Shown in pieces: positions 45,816 to 57,987 of a DNA stretch of 64,000 nt. Where the stretch lies: contig OX485804.1 of NCBI GenBank assembly GCA_950295325.1, forward strand, positions 48,286,429 to 48,350,428, given 5' to 3'. Under the pieces are notes generated by a model that saw only the letters and a list, made by a program, of their open reading frames with translations, was not told the DNA's origin and did no database searches. The position numbers were made by a program, and so were the translations under genes. This DNA comes from Polytrichum commune. Lineage: Eukaryota > Streptophyta > Polytrichopsida > Polytrichales > Polytrichaceae. Position 1 is the first letter of the stretch. The number at the start of each line of letters is the position of its first letter.

Positions 45816-46767
45816 TCCAACGTCCGCTCTAGGAGGTTTTAAGTTGGCGACTTTGAGTGAGTTTACAGGTTAACCCTTAAAGGACAAAATGTAGAGCTTT
45901 GAAGATTTCTCCCCAATTTTTTCATTTTCATAATTGGCTTGAAATGGGATGTTATTACAAGAATAAAAAATAATCATCCTCATAGATTGAATATAGCAAT
46001 CAATATGTCCTTGTATGCAAAACTTCATATTATTTGAGAGTAATTTGATTGTAGTGATTAAATCTCCACTCCCAACATGTTGGTTAGGTGGGGCCTCAAC
46101 TAAAATCAATAATTTGAATCACCTTGTTGTTATTGTTAGTTTTATTGCTTTGGATCTCTAGGCTTGCTTTGTGTGCATGTCAGATATGGATTGCTTTGAT
46201 AAATGTATTCCATAAAATCCCTTCAACATGTTTCCTAATTACTCAAATCTAACTGGTTAGATAAGAAGAAGATGCATATATTTAGAAAATAAAAGTAATA
46301 AAAACGTGAGTCCATTTCATTTCTAATTGGAACTATCCACTTATGTGCTTGCCTCAATGTCAAAAGACATCTCCAATGTCCAAACATACTCAAATTTCTC
46401 ATATGTCACCATGCTTTTTATATAGATACAATATAATAGATCACATTCACTTGCTTATATTTTTCAACCAACATGTAAAACCTTTTGAGTTCATCTCCCC
46501 AAATTTTATGTATCATTAGTTAAATTTAGAACATGGTTTTTGGACCTAGTAAAGAAATGTGCGAAACAACATATTTGGCCTTACGGTCCTTCAAAAATTA
46601 TGCTCCTCACATCATCACAAAACTCTTGAATTAAACCTCTAAACGTACACCAATAACCTACCATGTACAAGGACAATTATTCATCACTGAGTTGACTACC
46701 TATGATTATCTAATAACTTACACCCACGTTATCACAGGTCACTCATGAAATGTTGCAAGCCATTACA

Positions 46768-47165
46768 GGTGAGGTATTTGGGCCTCGTGTGGTGACCCTT
46801 CTTAGTTGGAGGACACCTATATTTAATGCAAGGAGATGAAAAGGCTTGTGGTTACAAATGGACACTAAAACAAAATATGTTACAATGAGATTGGATCATG
46901 CACTCAAAATATTGACAACATTCTAGGTTTCTACATAATTCAATTGAAACTTGGAGGGGTTTATTTGATCACTTCTGGAGATTAAAAACCTTCATTTAAT
47001 CTTCTTACGACATTTGCATCTCAAACTTGGATTTTAGGATTTCAATCAACAATATGCATGCAATTGCTAATTGAACGAGGCAAATCCCGATCCGATCCAA
47101 CAATCCAATTTGATTGTGGAGTTGGGAGTGCAAATAATACATCCACGCACCTTACACCTTATAGA
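46768..47165 (+). repeat. Dispersed repeat D2, copy d
   Basis: GGGCCTCGTGTGGTGACCCT, AAAAGGCTTGTGGTTACAAA, GAGATTGGATCATGCACTCA, CAATTGCTAATTGAACGAGG and GTGGAGTTGGGAGTGCAAAT follow the family order. Confidence 0.65.
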
Positions 47166-47220
47166 TTGAGAATTTACATGCTTCTGGCGCATGTTGCAAG
47201 ATGACAAAACTATGTTCCTG

Positions 47221-47430
47221 GAAGCTTGTGCATGGGCAAATAGAATCTAATATGATTGTTGTAGAATCCTTACAAAAGTTGTGCACTTAGATTCTAATTC
47301 TAAAACTTGAATTGATTTTCTCTGCAATTTACGATTGCTAACCGGATGAAATAAGTTTCAAATTGATCCAATGGTCCAAATTGTATGTGGAGTTGGACGC
47401 ACTCATCATAGGGCCAAATACCTTAAAGTA
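47221..47430 (+). repeat. Dispersed repeat D2, 3'-part copy e
   Basis: CTGCAATTTACGATTGCTAA, CCGGATGAAATAAGTTTCAA, GATCCAATGGTCCAAATTGT and GTGGAGTTGGACGCACTCAT match the 3' half of D2. It begins with GGAAGCTTGTGCATGGGCAA, a phrase repeated exactly at 49,430. Confidence 0.55.
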
Positions 47431-48150
47431 TAACATTCTAAAATCACTATTTCAGCCAAAACTAACACCATGAAATCTTGCACAATAAACACACATTGAA
47501 TTAGTGAATGTCCACCACATAAACATCAAGTTCATGTGTTGGTTTTGGCTCGTAATACTCTGAACAATAACACTCTAAAATCTTATAACTTTTCCATATT
47601 GAATTCAAATACGACATGCTTTGGGTGCATTGGAATGCCTTTAATGCAAAACATCTAAAACTTCATCAATTTAATGATAGTGACACACTCATCACTTAAA
47701 GTGACGATATTAGCATCATCTACCTTAGACCTTAGAGGATGACCACACGTTCTCAATATGGACACATCTTAGTCCATACTGCCAAATGAAAGCTATAATT
47801 CAACAAAACATGCCTTGTGCATTCTCACTATCACCAATTTAGAGGTGTTTTCCCTTTCTAAAGCCTTCCACCCCTTCAAATATGCAACTTTTAAAGGGGT
47901 GAGTTTCAACTCCTCTATAAGAGAATCAACTATCATTATCTCACAATCTTTGACCAAATAGAATCTTAGCTCCAATTGTTTCTATGTAGAGTCTTGTGTA
48001 TTGTGAGATATTAGTTTTGACCCAGATAGAGTGAATGTCTATGACATATAGCGGAATTACTTTTCTCTAAAGTAATGTGTTTTGGTTTAGCACCCCTTTG
48101 TGTTAGTGTTTGGTGCAAGGTAAATGGGTTTATTCGGTTTATTCGGTTTG
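47431..48150. other. Stretch without recognisable genes
   Basis: AT-rich DNA with no supported feature. A short minus-strand open frame at 47,793-47,975 has no domain signs. Confidence 0.35.
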
Positions 48151-48441
48151 TTTTCATGTTCTCCAACTTCTTCCAATTAAATTTACACTAGCAAATCTAC
48201 GATGAAGCACCAATGGAAATTGGATTGAAATCGGGCCTCCCCTTATTGGGTATGATTATGGAAGTATGAATTTATCGATTCCTTAGTTGAATACATGAGT
48301 CCTCCCAATTGTGTTTGCTATTGAATGCGGTATAGTTAATAAATTTTGAATCGTAGTCCAATCTCTTTTAACACATGTGTCTTTATGGTGTTTGTTCTCT
48401 GATCCTCACCTAACCACAATCCAATCAAATATAGGTGTCCG
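48151..48441 (+). repeat. Dispersed repeat D1, copy b
   Basis: TTTTCATGTTCTCCAACTTC, CTAGCAAATCTACGATGAAG, GAATCGTAGTCCAATCTCTT, ACACATGTGTCTTTATGGTG and CAATCAAATATAGGTGTCC match 11,604-11,920 in the same orientation. Confidence 0.65.
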
Positions 48442-48506
48442 GACAAGAAAGGACACCGAATAACACCCACATGCATTACAAGTTACAATGCGCGGTCATG
48501 CTCTTA

Positions 48507-49063
48507 GGGCTAGTGTAGACTATGGTGAAGAAGTGCACCAGTCAAGAATTTTAGGGAAGTGAAGCAATATGATTGGCTACGAAATGGGTTCTTCTCAAGC
48601 CAAGATCTACACTACAACCAAGACTTAGTGGGTGGAGAACTTCAAGCATGGATGAAAAAATGACATGATTGCCAACAGGGCAACACTTTTGCTAGCGGAG
48701 TTCTCTAGAGGTCACGTTTCTTCGCGCTAAAATAGCGCGAAGCATTGTATTCGAGTCCTTGCTCTTACACGATGAACCACCAGTGCCGGTAGTTTATTTT
48801 GTATGTGATTTGATTGGCATACTGGCGAATTTATTATGTTATTTCTTATTGTTGTCCTTGTTATATTATATTATGGTTGGGTGCTTGGACAACCTCAAAC
48901 CCTCGGACAAGAAACTTGACCTCCAAAGACCTCCAACTTGAGGCCTCTTCTTTTTCTTTTTCCCATCTTGTCTACCAAACCAACCGTTGCCTCAAACAAC
49001 CTTGTCTTGGGCTGAAATCCTTGACCGACCAATGCACTTCTTCACCATAGTGTAAACCGGCCC
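48507..49063. mobile_element. PIF/Harbinger-like MITE, second subfamily
   Basis: A 557-bp element with TTA at both edges (48,504-48,506 and 49,064-49,066). The left end is GGGCTAGTGTAGACTATGGT followed by GAAGAAGTGCACCAGTCAAG. The right end read inward is GGGCCGGTTTACACTATGGT followed by GAAGAAGTGCATTGGTCGG. The first bases resemble the 4,155/8,788/63,055 subfamily (GGGCCGGTTTACACTATGG), but the interior differs. It is non-coding. Confidence 0.8.
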
Positions 49064-49104
49064 TTAAACGCTAGGAAAGGAGTTCACATGATGCTCCGGC
49101 CCTA

Positions 49105-49390
49105 CCAAGACTTAGCAGGTGGAGAACTTCAAGCATGGATGAAAAAATGACGTGATTGACAAGATTGCCAACATGGCAACACTTTTGCTAACGGAGATCA
49201 CATTTCTTGGATAACCTCAAACCCTCGGACAAAAAACTTGGCATTCTTCTTTTTTCCCATCTTGTCTACCAAACCAACCATTGCCTCAAACAACCTTGTC
49301 TTGGGCTGAAATCCTTGCCCGACCAGTGCACTTCTTCACCGCAGTCTAAACCGGCCCTTAAAACGCTAGGAAAGGAGTTTACATGCTCCT
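49105..49390 (+). repeat. Partial tandem duplication of the MITE and flank
   Basis: From CCAAGACTTAGCAGGTGGAG this block repeats 48,618 onward: GAACTTCAAGCATGGATGAA, AACACTTTTGCTA, the right terminus, and also the unique flank AACGCTAGGAAAGGAGTT and ACATG beyond the TTA. About 180-200 bp of the MITE interior is missing. Because flank and MITE were copied together, this is a segmental duplication, not a second insertion. Confidence 0.75.
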
Positions 49391-50476
49391 CCGGCCCGTG
49401 TCAATGGTGGTGACGCTCAGTTGCACCGGGAAGCTTGTGCATGGGCAAATGAAGCTAGCTAGTACTGGACGACTGCCATAGAATCACTAACTTCCAAGAG
49501 TGGTGCAACTGGGGTACCTGAATATACTTGTATGTGAGGAACCCATGCCTATGACGTAGTACCCTCTTAATTTGTTGGTAGCTGGAGTTGACTCTAGGAC
49601 ACGAGAGCAAGTGGGTTCAGTCGCGTGTCCCAAGCCTCCCTTCAAGTCACCCTTTGTTGAGCTCACCGGCCTGCTGTGGACCGTCCCCACTAATCTAGTC
49701 CTTGGGTCGCCACTTCTTTGCAAATCTTGTACATTTTCATACACCAAGGTAAACGGTGCTGCTAAAACTGTCACTCGAGGCGTCAAGGATAGACACTATC
49801 TTTAAGATGAAGACATCGCTTTGTGTAGTGTTTTTTTCGTTAGCAATGGACAGGGGATTCCAACACACCAGAGTATGTCGTGTTTGAATTTCATGTGCGA
49901 AAGTTATCAAAGGTTAAAGTTTGAGTTATCGAGAGATGGATCAAGATCAACACGGCGGGAACTTGATGTGAAGGTGGTGGACGTTTTTTCGTGATCAACA
50001 TGTGTTTCGTGTGCAGGAATTTGGAGTGTTGGTTTTAGCAACTATCTACCTTTTATGTCTACGATACGTTAAGCATGAGAGCATAGAAATGACGTCAACT
50101 GTAGGTTGGTGTGAATGGGAGAACTTCACCCTGTATCAAAGCGACGAGCTCATATGTAAAATCGATGGCGGGTTTGGGGCGCATGCTTGAGGGAGAAGGC
50201 CTACTGTCTCTTTGTCGGAGCAATCTCAACCTCTCACTAGCATACAAGTTTCAGAACACACGTGTTGTGCAACTTAAAATTGATGAATCTACCACATCAG
50301 TAAATTTGCATGTTCTTTAATTAGTTGTGCATGATGTGTGCTCGAAAACTCGTTTGATGGTCGTGGACAGATGTATGGCAACCATGGCACGAGTGCGATT
50401 GTTCTAAGCTTCCAAAAGGTTCAGGTAACACTTTGTTGAGCTCATCTGAATGGGAATGTCCCTACTACAATGATTC
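49391..50476. other. Stretch without recognisable genes
   Basis: It is slightly GC-richer than its surroundings near 49.6-49.8 kb. Open frames on both strands there have no recognisable domain. Confidence 0.3.
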
Positions 50477-50674
50477 TCCCAATTAGTGCGTGCTACTATT
50501 CGAAGTTACGCACTGAAATAACATCTTACTCAGGAGTTCAATCTTTACTAATGAACGCTCCATAGGTTGTTCGTATATTGTATAACATAAACAACATTTC
50601 CTGGTAAATATTACATTCTCATTCAATAGTTTGAGCACTGCATAACTCTGAATAGTAACACACATTAATTGGGA
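50477..50674. mobile_element. Stowaway-like MITE, variant termini
   Basis: A 198-bp element. The left arm is TCCCAATTAGTGCGTGCTAC followed by TATTCGAAGTTACGCA. The right arm read inward is TCCCAATTAATGTGTGTTAC followed by TATTCAGAGTTATGCA. TA follows the right end; the left flank is TC and may be a mutated TA. The inner TACTATTCGAAGTTA phrase is shared with the Stowaway-like copies at 5,302 and 14,275. Confidence 0.65.
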
Positions 50675-50676
50675 TA

Positions 50677-52139
50677 ATCAATGTAGTCTTCGGTCTCTGA
50701 CTTTTTGCAGTTTTATACATGTAGCTTATTGGAGGGCTCGACAGACTATACCGACTCCCTACGAGCATACTAGAGTCCCAAAGCACACAACCTGCAAAGC
50801 TGAAAATTGTACATATATCACAGTGAGTCTAAGTTTACAAGAACAAAACTCATACTTACGTGTCAGGATGTAGTCACCGAATGTATATATAAACATGAAT
50901 GTCATGTCATTACTCAACACCTTGGTTATGTTCCATGGGACCAGATATCGAGTGAGCATAATTCTCCTCAATGGGCTCGTAGTTCCGAGGTTCCCCATTT
51001 ATGGGGAACACTCAAGTTGTGAACCGTAGAGTTTTTAGCAAGCAACTATACCTCATCACGGTTTTCTAATCGTAACCTCTTTCTTTGGAAAGAGACCATC
51101 ATCTCTAGAGATGCTTAGTAATGTAATGGGATTATGAAACTTAGTGTGTATTAACATCTTGTGTAAAATTAGCGTGTGTGTTAGTACATGCTTGTAAGTA
51201 GTCACTGGGCCTATGGAAACATGAACGTTGGGATTATTATTGGGGCACATGAGAGTACGGGTGTGTATGTAAATTTGAGCATCTCCAAATGCAACCAACC
51301 AACCCAACCACCCGAGGAATTGAAGACCTACCCTCAAGAAAGGAGGTAGCATGTATAACTGGACTAACTATATAATGTACATTATTTGTGCATCATAGGT
51401 AGGCGGCGTGATGATAGATTCACCAACATCCGAAAACACTCCACCAAAAGGAGGCCCACCACCCAATCAACATACGAGCCCAACATCATGGTGATTCAAA
51501 CCCACCCTACCTATTGGTTGCCCATATGACTACAAGCATGCAAGTCCCCAAGCACACGTTCCAATGGAATAGAGTGCTATTCGCTTCAATGAGTCTTCGT
51601 GGGTATCAATGTGGCTTTCATCGACCATTTTTCTCATGCACAATAGCGTTGCACAGAATCATCATTGTCACGGAGAAATCGATGTGCCTATTATTGTTAT
51701 GGCCACTGCGATTGACAAAGGGTGGGGTTTGCATTAGAGTCCAAGGCCAAAGCGTCTCTTAGACTAAGCAATGTTATTGGTTGAGGATACCAAATTGGAC
51801 CCAAGGAAAGTCCAAAGTATGCAAAAATGGAAGTAGCGCTAATGCGCAGCATAATCCTCATAAGCGTTGTCTTGTACCCCGTGGACTCAAATATTCACAT
51901 AGAATTAGTCTGTGAGGTTCCTTGAGGGTGTTTTTTTTACCGTATTCAGATTGGATGTTGAATTTTGTTAAACATAGTGGGAAGTGGGCAGTTGTATGGG
52001 CAAAGGCTTGAAACTCACAGAAGCTTTCCCCGCAGGTTCCCCACCACTTAAACTATAATCTAGTACCCGATTGAAAAATGAAGTTGCTTGCTCCTGTTGG
52101 TTAATGTTATGAATTATGACATGTTGGTACTTAGGTAAT
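50677..52139. other. Stretch without recognisable genes
   Basis: No supported coding region, repeat or RNA gene. Confidence 0.3.
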
Positions 52140-52345
52140 TCACGACCCTTGATAAGTTTGAAACTTATTAAGCAAGTCTTGGAAATGTGAACGTTTGTGT
52201 TTCAAGTGTTGTTATTTGCACTCACCATGTAGTCATTATGTATGTGATTATATATTAAGACCGTGGACATGATGCGCGCAAACATTTGACACCATAGTGG
52301 AGAACTCAAAGTGGGTGTGCGGCAACAATTTAGTCTGGAACTATC
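52140..52345 (+). repeat. Dispersed repeat D3, copy b
   Basis: GTGTTTCAAGTGTTGTTATT, TAGTCATTATGTATGTGATT, GGACATGATGCGCGC and CACCATAGTGGAGAACTCAA match 14,955-15,160 in order. Confidence 0.55.
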
Positions 52346-53506
52346 CAAAAGGTTTGGAATCGATTTAAATCTTCATACATGACATGACATATCCATATAA
52401 TTAAAACCTTTTTAATTAAGTCCATGAGGTCCATGTAAACAAGTTCAGAAACTAAAAAAAGCTTAAAAATTTCAATCAAAACAATTAAACCTTCAAAAAA
52501 AGATAAGATTAGCTTGGGTTGAAACCAAACCAAAAAAAAGAACAAAAATGAAAAAAAGCCATATTTTTCAAATGACAACTTACAACACGTATTTAACCCC
52601 TAAACGCTCAAGCCTTTGCACTTCATTTTCGGGCACCTCTAGCACTAGTGTTGAAAATTTATGTTATGTAGAAAAATAAGCTTTGTTTTCTTCAAGTCAA
52701 ACTTGTAAAGGTATGAACTAAACTACCATATATGCTTTTTGTGAAAATTTGACATCAATCAGATTACATCTGCTAGGTCAAATTGTCATATGAATAAGGC
52801 CTTCATTCGGTGGGCAGCTAGAGAAAACTTTATTTTTATTTTTATTTTCATGATCATTTTGGTCATGCCACAAATTCTAGAAAGTTGGCAACTTTCCCAT
52901 AATATGTTATGTGGATGGAAAATGAGCTACTCCCAAAAATTTGGGTTTTCTTGAGCAAATTTAGAAGAAGTCCGTCACCCTCAAAGTTGGAGAGGCCACA
53001 TGAGGTCATTTCGGGAGATTTTCCCTTTTTCATGGAGCAAGCAACATGTGCACTAAGTATTTTCCAAATCCATTTGGTTCACAACCGTCATCATGTCCTA
53101 AGGAAAAGAAAAAAAGGTAAAAGAAAAAACCCCACCCAAATTGGGCATCATATGTGAAAGATATTGGCTCCTAGATTTGGCTCTTGCATTTGAGCAACAC
53201 ATGGAACCGCCTCCCAAAACAAGCAATGCCAACTTATCACAAAATCCTACATGCTTGGAGCATGAGGTTTTTATATGTTATCTTGGCCCACATGGTAGTG
53301 GGCACCACCCTACACAGTAGATACCTTTCCATCCACGTGTATTGCCACCTAGTGGGTCGCAAACCCTAGTAGAATATTAGGTGGCGACTCATTTCAGTTG
53401 ATTGAGCATTTAAGGGTTAAGATCTACTAAAAACACAATGATGATATGTATATAGTATGACTAGTGTTTATTAGTGAAATAAATAACTTATCATTTAGAA
53501 TATACA
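52346..53506. other. Stretch without recognisable genes
   Basis: AT-rich DNA. Short open frames have no domain signs. Confidence 0.3.
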
Positions 53507-53514
53507 GAGTTTTT

Positions 53515-53849
53515 CTCGGGGGGGGTAGTCATTGGTTGGAGTAGCAATATACGTGCGAACAAATGATAGGGTATTCTAAAAACATGGGAGCAAAAATTTA
53601 TAATTGGGCTTAAGAGTAATATAGGGTATCAAAAATGGCACTGGACATCTTTAAAGTACTATAGGGTATGGAATAATAGGTAATTTGAAATTATAAGTAA
53701 TGCAAGCCATTTTTCTATTAACCCAAAGTAGAAATTTACATAATGATAGCATGTGAAAAAAAAAATTGAAAGTAATACCCCCCTATAAAATAGTGGTTGT
53801 TCGCACCTATATCCTTAACTTTTTAACACACTGCCCCCCCCCCCCCGAG
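53515..53849. mobile_element. 335-bp MITE with G-rich ends and 8-bp duplication
   Basis: It starts CTCGGGGGGGGTAG and ends with a run of about 14 C followed by GAG. It is flanked by perfect 8-bp direct repeats GAGTTTTT (53,507-53,514 and 53,850-53,857). Further in, GTGCGAACAA on the left pairs with TTGTTCGCAC on the right. The CTCGGGGG terminus and 8-bp duplication resemble the element at 55,007-57,988, but its interior does not match. Confidence 0.75.
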
Positions 53850-53857
53850 GAGTTTTT

Positions 53858-54899
53858 GGGGAAAAAAACATTAAGGTCCATAAGGTAGGAAAACCAATGA
53901 ATGATCAACACTAGTGCACTAGACTAGGAGAAAAATGAGTATTGTGTGGACTCAAAATGACTCATTGTAAAATGTTGGCATGAAAAGGATGCAGTGACCG
54001 GCCAAATAGGTCTTGTTTCACATCACTTGGGATCACTTTTGGATTTCATTAAGTTAACCATTTTGTGTGTTTTCATATGCAGAGAAGGATATTTTGATGC
54101 TCAAATTGAGGTGACTTTATTAAACAAGTAGTAGGATTTGACCTACTTACATCTTTGAGACAATGTAACTAATTATTTACAAGGAATAAAATTATAAAAC
54201 AACTTGCAGTCCTCATCATTTCCTCTCCATCTGTGAAAAACATTACACAAATTTCAAGCCACTCTTTCTTGCCAAATTAACTTAATTTCACGGTTTTCCA
54301 TATTTCTACTTACATCATGAAGTTGATGATATGAGTAGGAAGATTTTAGTGTTTTTATTTATTATGCACAACATTTCTACTATTGTTTGAGTGGGTTTAA
54401 AAGTCATTCTAAGAATCTGTTTATGATGTTCATTATTCAGCTTCAAGATTATATTTGTTTCCAATATCGGTAGGTGGGTCATGATATTGTGGCTTGACAA
54501 TTGCCTTGAAGTCACCAATTTTAGTGTTGAATATGGTACTCTGATAGAGAATATTCCTATATTGCTACATGTATAATTTTCTAGTTATTATGAGCCAACC
54601 TAAGCATGGCCCATGGCCCATGTCTAAGTATTGTTACGTGAAGAGAGAGCCAACAACTTTCTTTTGGAGAAAACTATTATTGAGATTGATAATTTGGTTT
54701 TTATTTCTTTTCATTTCATTTTACATACCTAAATTTGGGTCCATGTCCCCAATTCAAGGGTCAATCCAACTAAAAACATTTGTCTTTGGGCTATACAATA
54801 TTTTTTACCATCTCCATCCTCCTCGGGGGGGGGGGGGGGGGGAGGGTGAAAGACTCATAGTGTCTACACAAACTCATTTATTAGGAAGGTAGAAATGTA
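53858..54899. other. Stretch without recognisable genes
   Basis: It contains CTCG followed by 18 G at 54,822-54,842, which may be a stray terminus like that of the 53,515 MITE. The rest shows nothing. Confidence 0.35.
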
Positions 54900-55250
54900 G
54901 CAAGCTATTTTATAATTTTGTTCTTTTTGGAGGCAAAAGGCTAAAGAACCAATGCCAATGCATTAACAACCAAGGAAGACACACCCACTTAGAGGGGAGG
55001 CAAAACCTCGGGGAGTGCACCTTTCATTAAAACCTAGAATCACGTGCGTTCACTGCATACTCTAAAAACCCCCTATATACAAGTTATTTTTTGTGAAATG
55101 AAGTAATACACATACAATTGCAACAATAAATATACAAGTGACAATATGTATACACAAAAAAAACATCCATTCATATATAGTCATTAACATAAGTATACAA
55201 ATATACTTTGGAACAATAATCAACCCCTATAATATGTATAACAAAATATC

Positions 55251-56968
55251 CTAGCTTTCATCAACAAAGTCGTTGAAAACTTTTTCATCTCCCGGATGTA
55301 ACTCATAAACATTTGATTCACCAATATATGTCATTGTAGCCAATGCAATTATTGTCTCTAAGTCTACCATCAAATGATCAGTAAGATCATATGTCCACTT
55401 GTTGTTAGCCCCTTTTTGATACCAACATAAACCAATCTCCACGTTTGATGGACGGTCCATCAAGTCAATTGGATCCCTATACTCCACCCAACGATTACAA
55501 AACTTCCTCCGCATCCTATAAACTCTCCCAACAAACCAAACCTTAACTCGAGTAGATTTTTTTGGCCTACCTCGTTTTTTTACAGTTTTAGCTTCAGGTG
55601 TGTTCAAAAAACACACACCATAGTCACAACCAAGCTTTAACAAAGTGTCATGGTTTCCAGCACTCATGAGTTTAGGCTTCATATATAATATGCCAGCTCT
55701 AATTCGAGTCAACCGATCTTTAGACAAAGAAGGATTGCCATTCAATTGACTAACAAGTGTACTTTTAAAAATTCTAGACTCCCCTACCATTACATAAGCC
55801 ACAGCTGACTTTGCATTTGATAGAGAGGGAATTTCAACACCTTCATGTTCATCAACAAGAACATCCAAAGTATGTCGAAGTTGACTCTCCAACTCAACAT
55901 CTTCATTTATGTCATCTTCAGCCAATGACTGCAACCCTTCATCCTCTATAAAAGCATCCTTGCATGAATTTGAATTGCCTCCTTCAACACCACAATCTTC
56001 CTTTTCACCACCTTGTGTAATAGGATCATCAATCAATATGTGATCATAATCACATTCATCTTCCTCCATACTTCCAAACAAATGAGCTTCAATTTTTTTT
56101 TCATGTATCCATGGTTCTACCCACCAATTGCCATCTCTCACAACATCGGGTTTCATACCCAATTCACCACACATTTCTTGAGCCTCTTGAAATCCCAACT
56201 TCAAAGCTAAGACAATGAGATCATCATTTTCCACACATGAATAATCTCTCAAATCTGCAGCTTCTAATGTAGAATCTTCTCCAACTCATTCCATATGTGA
56301 GTTTGTTCCTTGTGAGCCCTCACAAAACGTGGACCAGTAGGATCGGCCTCAAATTCCGCAATGCGTGCTAATGCTCCTGCACTTTCCACAATATCAATCC
56401 CATCATAGGTCCTCTCGTTTGAAATCATACCACCAATTTTTCCGAAAAAAATTTCACAAACATCTGATCCAAGCAAGCCAAATGGAACTTCTAAGTGGTT
56501 GTACTTATCCTTGAACAACTTGATAAGCAACACAATATAATGACACGAAATCTGCATATCTAAATAAGCTTGATGACTAATAAAATTTGTCTTCAAAGAA
56601 TAAGTGTGGGTCCCTAAATGCAACCATAGTTTCCACAAACGAAGAGAGAATGATACCTTTGATGCAGCTTTACATTTATCAAACAAAGACAAGTGAATAG
56701 AAAGAAAGATATCTATATAGGAAGATATAACCTTTAAGTAGTATTGTGGACCCTTTGTCCTCTCCTTTCGATGTTGTGCACATTCTCGAAGTTCCAATAA
56801 ACAATTTTGCATTTTTTTAGATGCAAGGCGTTGAACGGCAGTCCAATTTTGTCGATCCTCTCTCTTAATGTCTCCTTCCTGCAACCCATGTTGATCAACA
56901 GAAAAAGAAGCATATACTCTTAATGTATCCTTCTCTGCAAATGTAATTAACCCTCCAACCCCAAGCAT
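55251..56968 (-). pseudogene. Putative transposase, one frameshift (about 570 codons)
   Basis: Two open segments, 56,968-56,264 and 56,252-55,251, join by a one-base frameshift at about 56,265-56,290 (..HIWNELE then EDSTLEAADLRDYS..). The first half has RLASKKMQNCLLELRECAQH, a long helical region, and VPFGLLGSDVCEIFFGKIGG and NERTYDGIDIVESAGALARI. The second half is acidic in its middle (EDDINEDVELESQLRH) and carries an AT-hook-like KKRGRPKKS followed by a basic stretch. I do not recognise the family. Presence inside a bounded element makes a transposase the leading idea, with a captured host gene as the alternative. A TTTGCAG/AG acceptor at 56,940 could be used instead of the ATG at 56,968. 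Compared with its surroundings it is well preserved. Confidence 0.6.
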
Positions 56969-57260
56969 CCGCGTTACCTAAGCAGCTTACCGCATCGTCT
57001 TCCTTTGAGATTCTCTCTCCATCCACCTTGTTTCTAAATGATGAGGCCTGAAATCTCCTAACCCACAGTCTCTGCAAATGCGGTTAACCCACAAACCCTA
57101 AGCATCTGAGCCACCCAAGGAGGTTCATAGACCATCTTCCTTTCAGATAATCTCTTCAAATCCACCATGCATTTGAACCATGAGCCCTAGCAAGCATTTC
57201 CTAACCCCCAAATCTCTTCAAACGTCGTAAATTCACAGACCCCAAGAATTTGAGCTACTC
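56932..57260 (-). repeat. Three ~140-bp tandem repeats upstream of the transposase ORF
   Basis: Units start at 56,932, 57,069 and 57,211 (spacing 137 and 142 bp). On the plus strand each begins TCTCTGCAAATG or a close variant, followed by TTAACCC-like, ACCCCAAGCAT-like and CTTCC-like phrases. On the minus strand this start is CATTTGCAGAGA, a 3' splice-site-like sequence, so each unit carries a potential acceptor. Confidence 0.55.
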
Positions 57261-57987
57261 GCAATGAGCTCATTCGCCCTTTTCTCCCAATGAGATATTC
57301 CTAACTTACATCTTCCATCCAGCTGCTCTCTTTTTCAAGTTTCCAGTCACCGCCACCGAGCAACCTCCACCCTCGCTCTTTGGGTAGCTAGTATCAATCC
57401 CCGAAGCTTTTCTGCTCGGAGAACCAAAGATTGCGTCCTCTAGCTCCGAATTTCAGAACGAGGCCATGACAATGTCAGGACTTTCGGTGATTCCCACGGC
57501 AGCAGTAACCGCAAGGACGCTGGAAGCGCTGGAAGCAACAGGTGAAAGAAGGAAAAGTGAAGCAATTGTCGGCAAAAGAAGCAGGCTATGCGAGAAGAGA
57601 AAACAAAAACCTAGGGATGGGAGGGGAAAAGGGTCCTTGTTACTTTGAGCTGAACAAATCATTTCAAAACCCTAATACTGCCTCTTTCCCCGATATTACC
57701 TTGACACCTTGTACATGGTTCATACTACCCTATAAGGTTGCTAACGAAAATCGTTAATCCTAGTTAATCCTAATTTCATTCAATATGAAAACTTATGATA
57801 TGTAGTATAGTAACAGTACCGTACAAGTACAATTATTGTATATTTTTTAAAGGCCTTCCATATATGTACGTAACTATAAATTATAACATGTATACCATAT
57901 GTATACGTAATATGGCAAGGTCCAAATCAATACCCCTCCTATGCACTCACGTATACTCGTACATGTTTAGTACAGTGCACCCCCCGA
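57261..57987 (-). promoter_or_regulatory. 5' region of the transposon, probable promoter/leader
   Basis: Between the right terminus and the tandem repeats on the minus strand lies non-conserved DNA with a GC-richer part at 57.3-57.6 kb. It would hold the promoter and any first exons. A 69-codon frame at 57,662-57,453 (leucine-rich) could be part of a leader or exon, but there is no support for it. Confidence 0.25.

Noticed and set aside
49487..49805. Opposed open frames of 99 and 77 codons
   Set aside because: Overlapping on both strands, without domain signs or neighbours that support either.
54822..54845. CTCG plus G run as the left end of a longer element
   Set aside because: No partner end with an 8-bp duplication was found. 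Kept only as a remark.
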